64,000 nt of DNA from Streptomyces zhaozhouensis (GCF_900230195.1 NZ_OCNE01000012.1:1-64000); one strand, 5' to 3'. Positions 1-9,049 are shown, counted from the first letter of the stretch. A program made the numbers and translations. Notes: generated by a model from the letters alone, not told the origin.

Positions 1-1
1 C

Positions 2-2491
2 AACGACAGCTACCAACTCACCGCCGAAACCAACCCCCTCGGCCACACCACCACCCACACCTGGGACCGCTACGACCACACCCTCACCACCACCAACCCC
101 CTCGGCCACACCACCCGCTACGAATACGACGAGCACGGGAATGTGACCGCTGTCGTCCGCCCCGACGGTAGAGAGATACGGGCCGAGTACAACGAGTTCG
201 GTCAGACAACGGAGCTCGTCCACGCAGACGGATCGGTGTGGCGACAGGCATACGACACCGCTGGAAATCGCGTCGCGCTGCTGGATCCCGCCGGGCGTCG
301 CACTCGGTACACCTTCGACGACCACGGAGGTCTGGCGAGTGTCGTCGATGCTGCTGGCAACATCAACAGGATCCACTGCGACGCGGCAGGCCTTCCTCGC
401 TCCTTGACGAACGCGATGGAAAGAGCGACCCGCTATGACCGTGATGCATTCGGCCGGCTGACACGTGTCACCGACCCGCTCGGGGCGACGAGCCACACGG
501 AGTACACCACAGAAGGGAAGCCCCTTCGACGAAGTGACCCGCTAAACGGTGTCCAGACCTGGGCATGGGACGCCGAGGGGAACTGCCTGTCCCACACGGA
601 CGAGAACGGCGGGACCACTCATTTCGAGTACGGGGTGTTCGACCAGCTCAAGGTCCAGACCGATCCAGACGGGGCCCGATACGAGTTCATTCACGACACC
701 GAATTGAATGTCATCCGTGTTGCGAATCCCCAGGGGCACACCTGGGACTACACGTACGACGCAGCCGGTCGGTTGATCGCGGAGTCCGACTTCGACAACC
801 GCAGTGTCACCTACGCACTCGATGCTAACGGCGAGTTGCTAGAGCGCACCAACGCGTTGGGTCAAAGCGTGCGGTTTCGGCACGACGTGTGTGGAAATCT
901 GATCACGAAGGCCTCAGCGAGCGAAACCTCCACCTTCGCCTACGATCCGCTCGGTCGTTTGGTTCGCGCCTCGAATACGCACGCGGAGGTAGTGATCGAA
1001 CGTGACCCAGGGGGCCACATCGTTTCGGAGAGCATCAACGGTCTCAACGTGACCTACTCGCGCGACCGGCTGGGTCGTATGCGCACCCGTACCACTCCTA
1101 GCGGTCACACCAGCACCTGGGACTACAACGCATCGGGAATGCCGACGTCCTTGAAGACCGCTGATCAAAATTTGGTATTCAGCTATGATGCAGCGGATCG
1201 TGAGATTGCACGCGCCCTCCCGTCCGGGATCTCGCTGAACCACACCTGGGACCCATCTGGCCGTATGGCCAACCAGGTCGTCACCTCCGAAAACCGCGTC
1301 ATACTGCGCCGTGCGTTCACCTACCGCCCCGACCACTACCTGACCGGCGTCACTGATACGACCGACTCGATAACGCGGTACTCACTGGACGCGGTGGGAC
1401 GTATCACCGCTGTCACCACTCCCGTAGCGACAGAACGATACGTCTACGACGCGGCGGGTAATCAGCTGGTGAGCCCTCAGGGCGAACACGACTATGACGG
1501 TTCGCGCGTTGCACAGGCGGGCGCCACACGATTCAGCTACGACGGTGCCGGACGCACGGTTCTCCGCGTCAAGACCAGAATCTCGAGAAAGCCGGACACC
1601 TGGCAGTACACCTGGGACGAGGAGGATCGGCTCACCGCGGTCAGAACCCCCGATGGCGCGATCTGGCGATATCGCTACGACCCACTGGGGCGTCGGATCG
1701 AGAAGGAACAGCTCAATGAACAGGGGGAGAGAACCGCTCGGGTCAGCTTTGCGTGGTCGGGCACTGAACTCGTCGAACAGTCCGGCACCCATGGCTGTTC
1801 TGACCGCGAAACCGTCCTGACTTGGGACTACCTCGGCCAACGGCCCGTCACCCAGTCGGAAACCTCAACAGAAAGGGAATCAGACAAGCGATTCTACGCA
1901 ATCGTCACTGACCTGATCGGCACGCCCACTGAGCTCGTTGACACGACAGGAAATGTCGCGTGGCGTTCACAGAATTGCGTACTGGGAACCGACTTTCAGT
2001 ACGCGCGGGGAGAAGCAGCGAACACACCGCTTCGCTTCCCTGGGCAGTACGCAGATCCGGAGTCAGGTTGGCACTACAATTTCCTGCGCCATTATGACCC
2101 GGAAACGGCGCGCTACACGTCCCCGGATCCCCTCGGACTCGGCCCCGCCCCGAACCACTACGCCTATGTACACAACCCTCACACGTGGACGGACCCCCTC
2201 GGCCTGGCCGCCCACCCGGCGCGACCTCGCCGCCAACCCGAGCAGGTCACCGAAACGTATGCCGATATCAACCAAGCCCGAAACCGCGCCTTGGAACTCC
2301 TGGGCGACATCAACCCACACACGCGGCAACCGTACGTTGGGCGACTTGAGTCCGCCGCGACGCACGGACAGGTGGTCGGGTTCGAAACCGTCGTCGACGG
2401 CACCTGGAAGCGCTTTCGCATGGATTACGATCCGGGGAAGGGACCGCACTTCAACGTGGAGATCGGCAGGGGTGCTGAAGGGCAGCGTTGA
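2..2491 (+). CDS. RHS/YD-repeat polymorphic toxin, 3' part (5' end outside window)
   Basis: The frame is open to the left edge and already encodes YD repeats there (RYEYDEHGN just before 143), so the start lies upstream; the GTG at 143 is internal. Some 680 residues are consecutive YD/RHS repeats that in this family fold into a hollow beta shell around the C-terminus. The conserved RHS end carries DPLGL twice. The last ~95 residues differ from the repeats and end in KGPHFNVEIGRG: the usual place for a variable toxin domain. I do not recognise the toxin class; a nuclease is possible. The gene downstream would be its immunity partner. Such proteins are surface or secreted effectors in contact competition. 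Confidence 0.9.
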   Translation, partial: NDSYQLTAETNPLGHTTTHTWDRYDHTLTTTNPLGHTTRYEYDEHGNVTAVVRPDGREIRAEYNEFGQTTELVHADGSVWRQAYDTAGNRVALLDPAGRRTRYTFDDHGGLASVVDAAGNINRIHCDAAGLPRSLTNAMERATRYDRDAFGRLTRVTDPLGATSHTEYTTEGKPLRRSDPLNGVQTWAWDAEGNCLSHTDENGGTTHFEYGVFDQLKVQTDPDGARYEFIHDTELNVIRVANPQGHTWDYTYDAAGRLIAESDFDNRSVTYALDANGELLERTNALGQSVRFRHDVCGNLITKASASETSTFAYDPLGRLVRASNTHAEVVIERDPGGHIVSESINGLNVTYSRDRLGRMRTRTTPSGHTSTWDYNASGMPTSLKTADQNLVFSYDAADREIARALPSGISLNHTWDPSGRMANQVVTSENRVILRRAFTYRPDHYLTGVTDTTDSITRYSLDAVGRITAVTTPVATERYVYDAAGNQLVSPQGEHDYDGSRVAQAGATRFSYDGAGRTVLRVKTRISRKPDTWQYTWDEEDRLTAVRTPDGAIWRYRYDPLGRRIEKEQLNEQGERTARVSFAWSGTELVEQSGTHGCSDRETVLTWDYLGQRPVTQSETSTERESDKRFYAIVTDLIGTPTELVDTTGNVAWRSQNCVLGTDFQYARGEAANTPLRFPGQYADPESGWHYNFLRHYDPETARYTSPDPLGLGPAPNHYAYVHNPHTWTDPLGLAAHPARPRRQPEQVTETYADINQARNRALELLGDINPHTRQPYVGRLESAATHGQVVGFETVVDGTWKRFRMDYDPGKGPHFNVEIGRGAEGQR

Positions 2492-2550
2492 GCCGTCCCT
2501 TGGGAGGGAACCGAACAGGGGATGCTCAACGCGCTGAGTAGGATGAACCG

Positions 2551-3039
2551 ATGACGCCGGCAACCGACCAATACGGCACCTTTCGTCAACGTCTGGATGA
2601 CCTCCTCGGGAGCCTCAGCGCCGAGGAGCGGGCGGAGGCGATGCTTCTCACTCGCGCCGAAAGCGACCACTTCTACGATATGGGCGTCGCTCGCTTTCCT
2701 GTGACTCGCTGGCAGGGCCTGGACTGGGACAACTGCGCACACCTCGCGCAGTATGTGCTCGCCGACCAGGCCGACCCGGAGGATATTCTGCTCGCACGAT
2801 CTGTCCGGAAGTACATGTCGAGGGATTCCCTCGTCGTCCTCACATGGGGAAACCTCACTATCCCCTCAGTCGCCCTTCCGGCACGAAGCGTTGCCCGGCA
2901 CGCCGACGAAGTGATCGCGACAAGCGATGACATCTGGCTGTTCGCGATCGACGAGATGATTCTGATCGAGTACTGGCATCACGACCGTGTGACGATCGCC
3001 CGAGTTCCTGAATCCGCTGCTCCCCCAGCGCGGCGGTGA
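2551..3039 (+). CDS. Probable immunity protein for the RHS toxin
   Basis: 162 aa, soluble, no signal peptide or membrane segment. It starts 59 bp after the RHS stop behind an AGGA-type ribosome binding site, the normal position of an immunity gene. It has a helical N-terminal third, then a beta-rich region with many aromatics (WQGLDWDNCAHL, DDIWLFAIDEMILIEYWHHD) and an acidic surface, as often seen in toxin-neutralising proteins. I know no catalytic motif in it. The immunity role is inferred from position only; it could be an unrelated cytosolic protein. Confidence 0.6.
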   Translation: MTPATDQYGTFRQRLDDLLGSLSAEERAEAMLLTRAESDHFYDMGVARFPVTRWQGLDWDNCAHLAQYVLADQADPEDILLARSVRKYMSRDSLVVLTWGNLTIPSVALPARSVARHADEVIATSDDIWLFAIDEMILIEYWHHDRVTIARVPESAAPPARR

Positions 3040-3318
3040 GTACGGTCCCACGGGGGAAGCACGTGGTCACCACCGCCGAAGGAGACATCAGCCGCGGTGG
3101 GCCGACCGTTCGACGACGGAGTAAACGGTCCCCGACTCACGGCGACGCGGTCGGGCCGTCGAAAGAACTTCGTGCGCCGCAACGAGCCCTCGCTTCCGAC
3201 GGACTCCGCGCACGACGGTCGAGACGAACTGGTGGTCGCGTCCCACGGAACGACTCCCGACGGCCCGGGCGAGCGATCTCCTCATCCGTCCAGGGCGACG
3301 GCAAGAATCGTCCCCCCG

Positions 3319-5409
3319 TCACCCCGCCGGGTGTCGTCGCACGCTGCCCAGCCAGAGCACGTCCCGCGCCCGCGTCATGGCCACGAAGAGGCGGCTGCGG
3401 GAGAGTTCGCGTCGCTCGCGTACCGTGTCCGAGATTTCCTCCTGGGAATCCCGGACACCCACGTGGGCGGTCGCGTCGTGGTCGGGCAGGAACACCCGCT
3501 TGAACTCCAGCCCCTTGGCGCGGTGGTAGCTTCCGAGCTTGACGGCCTCGACGGGATTGCCGTCGTAGTGCTCCAGCAGGCACACCCGCATCCCGGCCCG
3601 ATCGAGAAGCCGCTGGTAGTGGCTGATGGCCCGCACCGAGGCGCAGAGCACCGCGCTGTCGCGGCGGGCGTCGGGCGGCAGGGCCCGCAGCGCGTCCAGA
3701 AGGGCTTGGTCGTGCTCGGCCGTTGACGCCTTCACGACGCGAACCACCTGACCGTCGTGGTAGGTCAGGTCGACGTCCCGACGCCCGGGAGTGCGCAGGC
3801 CGTCGATGTCCTCGAAGGGGTCGTCGGCGACCACGGCCAGCGCGGCGTCGAGGATCTCCTTGCTGTTGCGGTAGTTGGTGCGCAGCACCTGCCCACGGTC
3901 ACCGCGGATGTCGATACCCGCTTCGGACAGGCGGAACCCACCCGGATACACGGCCTGTTGCCCGTCCCCCACCAGCAGAAGCCCGTTCGGCGCGTCCCCG
4001 ACGAGCGCGTGCAGAAGACGGACGCCGACCAGTGTCAGATCCTGCACCTCGTCCACGATGACCGCCGCGTAGGGGCGTTGACCCGTTTCGCGACGGGCTT
4101 CTGCCAGGGCGAGCGCGAGCACGTCCTGGAAATCGTGGACCCCGCGTTCGGCGAGCCGGGACTGGTACTCCTCGAAGAGGTTCCACACCGCCCGCCGGTG
4201 TTCCCGCCCGAGTCGCGCGCGTCGGCGACGGCGGGACACACCGGCGTACTCCTCGAACGAGGTGATGCCCCGCCCCTTGATGACGTAGTCGATCTCCTCG
4301 CGCCAGTATCCGGGGGCGTCGTCGATTTCGGCGAGACAGCTGTCCCTGCCCACGTTCTTCCAGGCGAAGCCGAAGGCGGTATCAACCTTCTCGCCGTTGA
4401 GACGCACCCGGACGCCACGGTCCTGGAGGAACTCCTGCGCCCAGGCGTGCAGTCCGCGGAAGTCGACCCTGCCGGCGACCGCCGGCGACATCGTTCTGAG
4501 AAAGGTGGCCTGCACCCGGTGCAGATTCCTGGCGAAGGTGATGTAGAGAACGCGGCCGCTGCCGCGCTGGGCGAGATGAGCGGCGCGGTGCAGACCGACG
4601 ACGGTCTTTCCGGTACCGGCCGGCCCACTGATGCGAGCGGGACCTGACCAGTTGCGCCGCACCAGGGCCACCTGGTCCGGGTGGAGAAACGTCATCCACT
4701 GCTCGATCGGGGCGCGCAACGCCTCCTCCATGGCCGCCTCGGTCAGCCCTCGGATGTCGAACAGGCCATCGGCGGGCTCCGGTGCGAACATCCGCCGTTC
4801 CGACGCCGGGGGCGCCACGCCCGAGACCTCGTACTCGGGGAAGGCGCGCTCCAGGTGGTCGGCTATGGCACGGACGGAGTCGGCCGGCAGCCGAAGGCGT
4901 TCCGACAACAGCGCGGGGCCGACCTCGCGCTCGCCCAGCAGCCGGACGCGCCCCAGTTCGGCGTCGAGCCCGCGCCCGGCGAAGACCATCAGCGGCCGCA
5001 CCGCGACCGGCGACATCCCGAGCGAAGCCACCGCCGCCTCGGCGCTCCTGGTCACCGCCAGGAGCTTGGCGACGTGCTCGTCGCGGTTGTGACCACCCGC
5101 GCGGAGGGTCCCCTGGGCGACCTCGGGGGCGGAACGCCAGTTCTTCACGTCCAGCACGAACACGCCACCGGGACCGACCAGGATCATGTCCACGTTGGCG
5201 GCCCGGGTCCCCGGCCACTTCCGGTCCACCAGCAGCCGCCAGCCGCGCTCCGTCAGCAACAGAAGCTGTGCGGCCACGGCCTGCTCACCCTCGCTGGCGG
5301 CCTCCCACCTGTACGCCTCCCGCCGAGCCGCCTGCCACTGCTCCCGCAGCAACCGCTCCTGGCGACGCGCTTCCTGAGCCCGTCGCGACGCAGATCCCCC
5401 CGCGGCCAT
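3319..5409 (-). CDS. NERD-domain superfamily I helicase (UvrD/Rep type)
   Basis: 696 aa. Residues ~1-35 are a charged helical lead. Residues ~40-160 are a NERD (nuclease-related) domain with the characteristic VGPGGVFVLDVKNW stretch. An SF1 helicase follows: Walker A GPAGTGKT near residue 262, Walker B VIVDEVQDLT, the Q-containing VGDGQQAVYPG motif, and the C-terminal motifs KGLEFKRVFL and VAMTRARD. NERD-helicases are thought to process DNA; some occur in defence islands and others are housekeeping-like orphans. It converges on the RHS/immunity pair and lies just outside the integrated element. Its role here is unproven. Confidence 0.88.
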   Translation of the reverse strand: MAAGGSASRRAQEARRQERLLREQWQAARREAYRWEAASEGEQAVAAQLLLLTERGWRLLVDRKWPGTRAANVDMILVGPGGVFVLDVKNWRSAPEVAQGTLRAGGHNRDEHVAKLLAVTRSAEAAVASLGMSPVAVRPLMVFAGRGLDAELGRVRLLGEREVGPALLSERLRLPADSVRAIADHLERAFPEYEVSGVAPPASERRMFAPEPADGLFDIRGLTEAAMEEALRAPIEQWMTFLHPDQVALVRRNWSGPARISGPAGTGKTVVGLHRAAHLAQRGSGRVLYITFARNLHRVQATFLRTMSPAVAGRVDFRGLHAWAQEFLQDRGVRVRLNGEKVDTAFGFAWKNVGRDSCLAEIDDAPGYWREEIDYVIKGRGITSFEEYAGVSRRRRRARLGREHRRAVWNLFEEYQSRLAERGVHDFQDVLALALAEARRETGQRPYAAVIVDEVQDLTLVGVRLLHALVGDAPNGLLLVGDGQQAVYPGGFRLSEAGIDIRGDRGQVLRTNYRNSKEILDAALAVVADDPFEDIDGLRTPGRRDVDLTYHDGQVVRVVKASTAEHDQALLDALRALPPDARRDSAVLCASVRAISHYQRLLDRAGMRVCLLEHYDGNPVEAVKLGSYHRAKGLEFKRVFLPDHDATAHVGVRDSQEEISDTVRERRELSRSRLFVAMTRARDVLWLGSVRRHPAG

Positions 5410-5580
5410 GCCCCACCCCTCGTACGTGGAGTAGCGATCATAGGACGGTCAGCGACGGTCCGACAGGGGTGCGTTCCAGGAGGCTCACGGGACGGCAGAG
5501 ATCCGGGCGACGGGCGCCCGCGCCGTGAACCACTCCCGCGAGTGACGGTTGGCGTCAACCGTGGGCGTCAAGGCCCATGC

Positions 5581-5613
5581 AAAAAGCCCCGTCGATCACT
5601 CGACAGGGCCTTT
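5581..5613 (-). terminator. Displaced tRNA-Arg terminator left of the element
   Basis: Read on the - strand this is a ~13-bp GC-rich stem (TCGACGGGGCTTT with its near-complement) ending in a T run. It directly follows the 45-bp tRNA 3' fragment, so it was probably the tRNA-Arg terminator before integration pushed it 14.8 kb away. Confidence 0.75.
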
Positions 5614-5620
5614 GAGCTGG

Positions 5621-5665
5621 TGCGCGCTCGGCAGGATTCGAACCTGCAACCTTCTGATCCGTAGT
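5621..5665 (-). repeat. Attachment site copy (left), 45-bp direct repeat
   Basis: Identical over 45 bp to 20369-20413, where the sequence forms the anticodon loop to 3' end of tRNA-Arg(ACG). Here the 5' half of the tRNA is missing, so this is a remnant. It marks the left boundary of the element. Confidence 0.93.
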
Positions 5666-5721
5666 GAACCTAAAACCGTGCTCACCGTGCATGTGGAGCA
5701 TGTGAGGCGGCATACGTGCTG

Positions 5722-5750
5722 GTCAGGGGCCCGTTCGGTGGGCCCCTGAC
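5722..5750 (-). terminator. Hairpin terminator after the GntR gene
   Basis: Perfect 11-bp inverted repeat (GTCAGGGGCCC) with a 7-nt loop, 28 bp beyond the GntR stop codon. It also insulates the element from the left boundary. Confidence 0.75.
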
Positions 5751-5758
5751 TCATGCGT

Positions 5759-5776
5759 GTGAGATGAGCGTGAGAC
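5759..5776 (+). other. Candidate integrase arm sites, left end
   Basis: Two copies of GTGAGA, 11 bp apart (5759 and 5770), near the left boundary. Two more copies, 10 bp apart, occur at the right end (20304 and 20314). Paired short repeats at both ends are typical of arm-type recombinase sites; binding is inferred. Confidence 0.35.
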
Positions 5777-5777
5777 G

Positions 5778-6515
5778 TCAGCTCACGTCGTACTCGGCGG
5801 ACAGTTGCCGACCGGGGCCGTGGTAGTCGATGGCGAACTCGGTCGGCTCACCGTGCTGGTCCCAGTAGCAGTTCACCAGCGTGAGCACCTCGGTGCCGGC
5901 TTCCACTTCCAGGTGCTCCGCGATGTCCTCTGGGACGCGTCGGTTGCCCACGGTGTCCCGCCGCCGGGCCACGCGCCTCCCCGTGCGTTCCTCGATCAGC
6001 CCGAAGGTCATCTTGGGGAGCGGCCCGTCGTTCAGCAGTTCCGGCGCGACTTCGGCGATGCCGCCAGCGATCCACGTCGTCGAGACGGCCGCCACGCCCG
6101 ATGCGTCGAGGTATCGGCGGCGGCGGCGCACAACGTCTTCGCCGGGAACCAGGCCGAGAGCGTCCGCGACTTCCTGGTTGGCGGGCTCCATCTGGGCGCC
6201 GAGGATCTCGACTTGCTCGTCGTCTTCGAGGCTCGGGCCGCCGGCTTGCTGGCGGGTCAGGCGCTCCGCACCGACTCGGGCCTTCTTTCGCTCGCTCACG
6301 ATGGTGCCGACGCCGGGTGTCGCGACGGCGTACCCCTCAGCTCGCAGCACTCCGGGGACACGGGCGGCGGTGCCCCGGCTAACCCCCTCGGTGGCCATGA
6401 TCTCCGCCACCGAGGGCACGCGGTCCCCGGGCTGAAGCTCGCCGTTCTCGATCCTCGCGATGATCGCGTCCGAGATGCGCCGGTACGGAGCCTGCCCCGA
6501 AGGATCGGGAACCAT
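5778..6515 (-). CDS. GntR-family repressor with UTRA domain (KorSA-like)
   Basis: 245 aa. The N-terminal ~70 residues are a GntR winged helix (YRRISDAIIARIENGELQPG, then VSRGTAARV, then a GVGTIV wing). The C-terminal ~150 residues are a UTRA ligand-binding domain. Such genes (for example KorSA of pSAM2) repress replication and transfer genes of Streptomyces integrative elements. It faces away from the small-gene operon, and the space between them holds two matching dyads (6529-6582), so it probably represses itself and that operon. Start: ATG at 6515 behind AGGGTG; a TTG at 6518 is also in frame. Confidence 0.9.
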   Translation of the reverse strand: MVPDPSGQAPYRRISDAIIARIENGELQPGDRVPSVAEIMATEGVSRGTAARVPGVLRAEGYAVATPGVGTIVSERKKARVGAERLTRQQAGGPSLEDDEQVEILGAQMEPANQEVADALGLVPGEDVVRRRRRYLDASGVAAVSTTWIAGGIAEVAPELLNDGPLPKMTFGLIEERTGRRVARRRDTVGNRRVPEDIAEHLEVEAGTEVLTLVNCYWDQHGEPTEFAIDYHGPGRQLSAEYDVS

Positions 6516-6528
6516 CAAATCATCACCC

Positions 6529-6582
6529 TTCTAGAATATTCTGGGAAGCCTGTTGACTCTGCGGGGTCTTCTAGAACATCCT
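6529..6582. promoter_or_regulatory. Two GntR-type operators and a divergent promoter
   Basis: TTCTAGAATATTCT (6529-6542) and TTCTAGAACATCCT (6569-6582) share TTCTAGAA-AT-CT and are AT-rich in a very GC-rich context, 40 bp apart. A -35-like TTGACT (6553-6558) sits between them, and the second copy covers the expected -10 (CATCCT, 18-bp spacing) for the + strand operon. The first copy abuts the GntR start. This fits repression in both directions. Confidence 0.65.
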
Positions 6583-6624
6583 AGATGCGTGCCCACCTCC
6601 CGGACAGGGAGGAACGGGTCAAAC

Positions 6625-7179
6625 ATGTCAATGGCCCCGGCGGGGGCTCGCGGTGTTGCGACCACCGCGCCCGCCAGGGCCGACGCATCTACGAGATGGG
6701 ACTCTTCGATGCACACCAAGGTTACCGCCCTAAGGGCCCGAGAGGTGGCCGACATTATCGGCACCTCCACCGGGTCCGTGTACGCGGCCGTGGCCGCTGG
6801 CGAACTGGACTCCTACCGTGTCGGCACGGGCCGGGGCACCCTTCGTATCCCGCTCTCCTCGCTCCGCTCCTATGCCGAGGCCCGCGGTATCCCGCTCGGT
6901 GAGCTGACCGGTGAGCCCCGGTGCCGCCTGGCCAACTGCAACGGGACCATGCACCACGAGGGCACGTGCACCGTGGACTTGGCCGCCACGTCCCTCGGGT
7001 ACCTGACGCTGGTGTCGTACCCGGACAGCGACCGGCGCGACCTGGACGTGTACAGCCTGATCCAGGACACCATCACCGACTCGGCCGAGGTCCGCGCCTT
7101 CGCCACCCAGGTCCGGGAGTTCGCCGACGCGCTGGACCGGGGCGCCGACGAGCTGGAGAAGGCGGGGGCGGCGGCATGA
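6625..7179 (+). CDS. HTH DNA-binding protein, first gene of the element's + strand operon
   Basis: 184 aa from the ATG at 6625 (GGGAGGA 11 bp upstream); a shorter version could start at ATG 6709. Residues ~30-85 form a MerR/excisionase-like winged helix (VADIIGTSTGSVYAAVAAGE, then RVGTGRGTLRIPLSSL). A short segment with C-x(4)-C...C spacing (CRLANCNGTMHHEGTC) follows, then a helical tail. It is probably a regulator or excision factor. Its stop overlaps the next start by 4 bp, beginning a run of coupled genes. Confidence 0.75.
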   Translation: MSMAPAGARGVATTAPARADASTRWDSSMHTKVTALRAREVADIIGTSTGSVYAAVAAGELDSYRVGTGRGTLRIPLSSLRSYAEARGIPLGELTGEPRCRLANCNGTMHHEGTCTVDLAATSLGYLTLVSYPDSDRRDLDVYSLIQDTITDSAEVRAFATQVREFADALDRGADELEKAGAAA

Positions 7180-7790
7180 GCCTCACGATCCCGAACCCCA
7201 CCTTCAGCGACGACGAGCCGGAGCGCCGGCCGTCCGCTACCGAGGGCCTGTCGCTCAGCTTGGCGGAGATCCGGGCCCGCATCACGGGCCGCCGGGTTGC
7301 GTACCGCCCGCTCGCGCGGAACACCCCGCCCTGCTACGACCGGAGCCCGGTCGACGCCCTGACCCCGCCGCACGGCTGGCCCTGCCAGCTGCCGATGAAC
7401 CACACCGGGGACCACCTGCACTGGCACAGCCGTACCGAGTGGCCCAACCCCCAGCCGGAGCCCACCCCGTGCTTCTCATGGTGCGACCACGGCGACGACG
7501 CGGTGAGCCCGCAGGAGCACGAGAGCCGCGCGGTGCGCCTGCTCTTCCCCGGCAAGCCCATCAACCTGACCGAGCCCATCTCGATCGCTTCCTTCCACCT
7601 GTACGCCGACGACGACTACGGCGAGCCGGCGGGGCTGTCCGCCGACCTGGGGGACGGGACGGACGGCGGGGTGTTGACGCTGGATGAGGCCGAGGAGTTC
7701 GCCGCCTCGATGGAGACGGTCGCGGCCGAGGTGCGGCGCCTGGTCGCCGAGGGTCGGAACGGCCGGCGCGAGACGGGCGCGGACCGGTGA
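7176..7790 (+). CDS. DUF6907-type small protein with CFSWCDHGD motif
   Basis: 204 aa; ATG overlaps the previous stop (ATGA). The N-terminal half has a His/Cys/Trp-rich patch (HTGDHLHWHSRTEW). The C-terminal half begins with CFSWCDHGD and ends in a long helix (LDEAEEFAASMETVAAEVRR), the pattern I associate with the Streptomyces DUF6907 family often found in integrative elements and phages. The gene at 10351 has the same arrangement (CPDWCVTDH, then a helix), so the two look paralogous. Function unknown. Confidence 0.75.
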   Translation: MSLTIPNPTFSDDEPERRPSATEGLSLSLAEIRARITGRRVAYRPLARNTPPCYDRSPVDALTPPHGWPCQLPMNHTGDHLHWHSRTEWPNPQPEPTPCFSWCDHGDDAVSPQEHESRAVRLLFPGKPINLTEPISIASFHLYADDDYGEPAGLSADLGDGTDGGVLTLDEAEEFAASMETVAAEVRRLVAEGRNGRRETGADR

Positions 7791-7984
7791 GGGCCGGGTA
7801 CGTGGCGCGGCCGACGGAGGGGGCCGCCGTGGCGGCGGTCTCCCGCTCGGTGCGGCCGGCGCCGGCGCTGCTGGACCTGTTCGAGGCCCTGCGGGTGGCC
7901 CACGCCATGCGGGACCGGCACGGGATGCGGCTGGTACGCGCCGCCATCGCCCGGAACGTGAGCACGGTCGGGGGTGCGTCGTGA
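7787..7984 (+). CDS. Small helical protein, unknown
   Basis: 65 aa; GTG start overlaps the preceding stop (GTGA), and its stop overlaps the next GTG. One predicted amphipathic helix covers ~ALLDLFEALRVAHAMRD; net basic. No family recognised. It is supported only by tight coupling on both sides and by codon usage like its neighbours. Confidence 0.55.
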   Translation: MRAGYVARPTEGAAVAAVSRSVRPAPALLDLFEALRVAHAMRDRHGMRLVRAAIARNVSTVGGAS

Positions 7985-8295
7985 GGATGTCCCGGCCGGC
8001 CGCCCACTTCGTGGGTCTGACCGTCGAGAAGTTGTGGTCCATCGAGGAGGAGCTGGGCGAGCCGGATGACGTGCAGGAGTACTTCGACGACCTGTTGAAG
8101 ATCCTCGCTCAGTGGCGCAACAACCTGATGGCCGACGAGTGGCGACTGAGGCACTACGGGCGCGACTACGAGAAGGCGCTGAAGGTCGTCTCGGACGTCT
8201 GGCTTCAGTGGAACTTCCGACACAAGGGCAACGAGGTGTGGTTGCCGGAGTCGTTCGACCTTCCCGGCGTGCCCCAGAAGGGGGCGGACCGGTGA
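7981..8295 (+). CDS. Small hypothetical protein, translationally coupled
   Basis: 104 aa from the GTG at 7981 (an ATG two codons later is also possible). It is rich in acidic and aromatic residues (VEKLWSIEEELGEPDDVQEY, then RNNLMADEWRLRHYGRDY). Mostly helical, soluble, no cysteines. I recognise no domain. It sits between a 65-aa gene and an HNH gene with 4-bp overlaps on both sides, so it is co-translated with the operon. Confidence 0.6.
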   Translation: MRMSRPAAHFVGLTVEKLWSIEEELGEPDDVQEYFDDLLKILAQWRNNLMADEWRLRHYGRDYEKALKVVSDVWLQWNFRHKGNEVWLPESFDLPGVPQKGADR

Positions 8296-8597
8296 GCGCG
8301 AAGAAGCGCAAGGGCTACCCGCGTCTGACCGGTGACACCCGGCGGCAGATCAGGGCCTACCTGGTCGAGCGGGACGGGTCGCAGTGCTTCTACTGCGGTC
8401 ACCGGTTCGCCGAGGACTTGTCGGACGTGACGCTGGACCACTTCATCCCCTACCGGCTGTGGCCGGTGAACAAGCCGCGGAACCTGCGGCTGGCGTGCGA
8501 GCCGTGCAACAACGCGAAGGCCGACGCCCTGCCGTGGCCGGTGGTGTGGGCGGTGCTGTCCACCTTCCGCCCGGAGAACTTCGAGCCCGCGGCCTGA
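8292..8597 (+). CDS. HNH endonuclease
   Basis: 101 aa, GTG start overlapping the previous stop. A classic Zn-finger HNH core is visible: FYCGHRF (C-x2-G), then VTLDHFIPYRL with the catalytic Asp-His pair, then NLRLACEPCNNAK (C-x2-C-N-x2-K). HNH proteins of this size often accompany phage terminases or cut DNA in mobile elements. No terminase gene is present here, so a role in nicking for replication, transfer or packaging is only a suggestion. Confidence 0.88.
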   Translation: MSAKKRKGYPRLTGDTRRQIRAYLVERDGSQCFYCGHRFAEDLSDVTLDHFIPYRLWPVNKPRNLRLACEPCNNAKADALPWPVVWAVLSTFRPENFEPAA

Positions 8598-8668
8598 CGG
8601 CTGCCTGGCCGTCCCCTCGGGGGCGGCTGGGGAGCCGGGACAGGCCCGGCCGAAGGAAGGAGCCCACA

Positions 8669-9049
8669 GTGCCCACCCCCAACGAGCAGCAGATCCCCGA
8701 GGGCTGGAACCAGCCCCACCTCTCCCCGGCGGCCGTGTTCGCGCCGGACCGCATCACCATCTGCACCACCTACCAGGTGGCCGTGATGGACGCCGGGCAG
8801 TCCGCCCGTGACGCGCACCTGGAGGCCGCGCTGCGGCACCTGCGGGCCGCCACGAAGGACGCGGGGACCTCGGCCCCGACCAGCCGCCAGAACCAGGTGC
8901 TGGCCGCCATCGAGCGGGAGGCCAGCTACGGCCAGCGGGCCGCCGCCCGCCACGCGGAGACCCTGAGGAAGGCCGAGCGGAAGGACGCGCGCGCCAGCTC
9001 CCGGCGGTCCAGCTACCGGCTGACGCTCCCCCGGACTCGGGGGGTCTGA
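8669..9049 (+). CDS. Small Arg/Ala-rich protein, unknown
   Basis: 126 aa, GTG start with a strong AAGGAAGGAG site 7 bp upstream. The middle is a long helix (SARDAHLEAALRHLRAATKD, then EREASYGQRAAARHAETLRK) with a very basic C-terminus (KDARASSRRSSYRL) that could bind nucleic acid. No family recognised. Its stop overlaps the next ATG (TGATG). Confidence 0.6.
   Translation: MPTPNEQQIPEGWNQPHLSPAAVFAPDRITICTTYQVAVMDAGQSARDAHLEAALRHLRAATKDAGTSAPTSRQNQVLAAIEREASYGQRAAARHAETLRKAERKDARASSRRSSYRLTLPRTRGV

Noticed and set aside
5621..5665. A second tRNA-Arg gene at the left end
   Set aside because: Only the 3' half is present; the acceptor 5' strand, D-arm and 5' anticodon stem are missing, so it is an attachment-site remnant.
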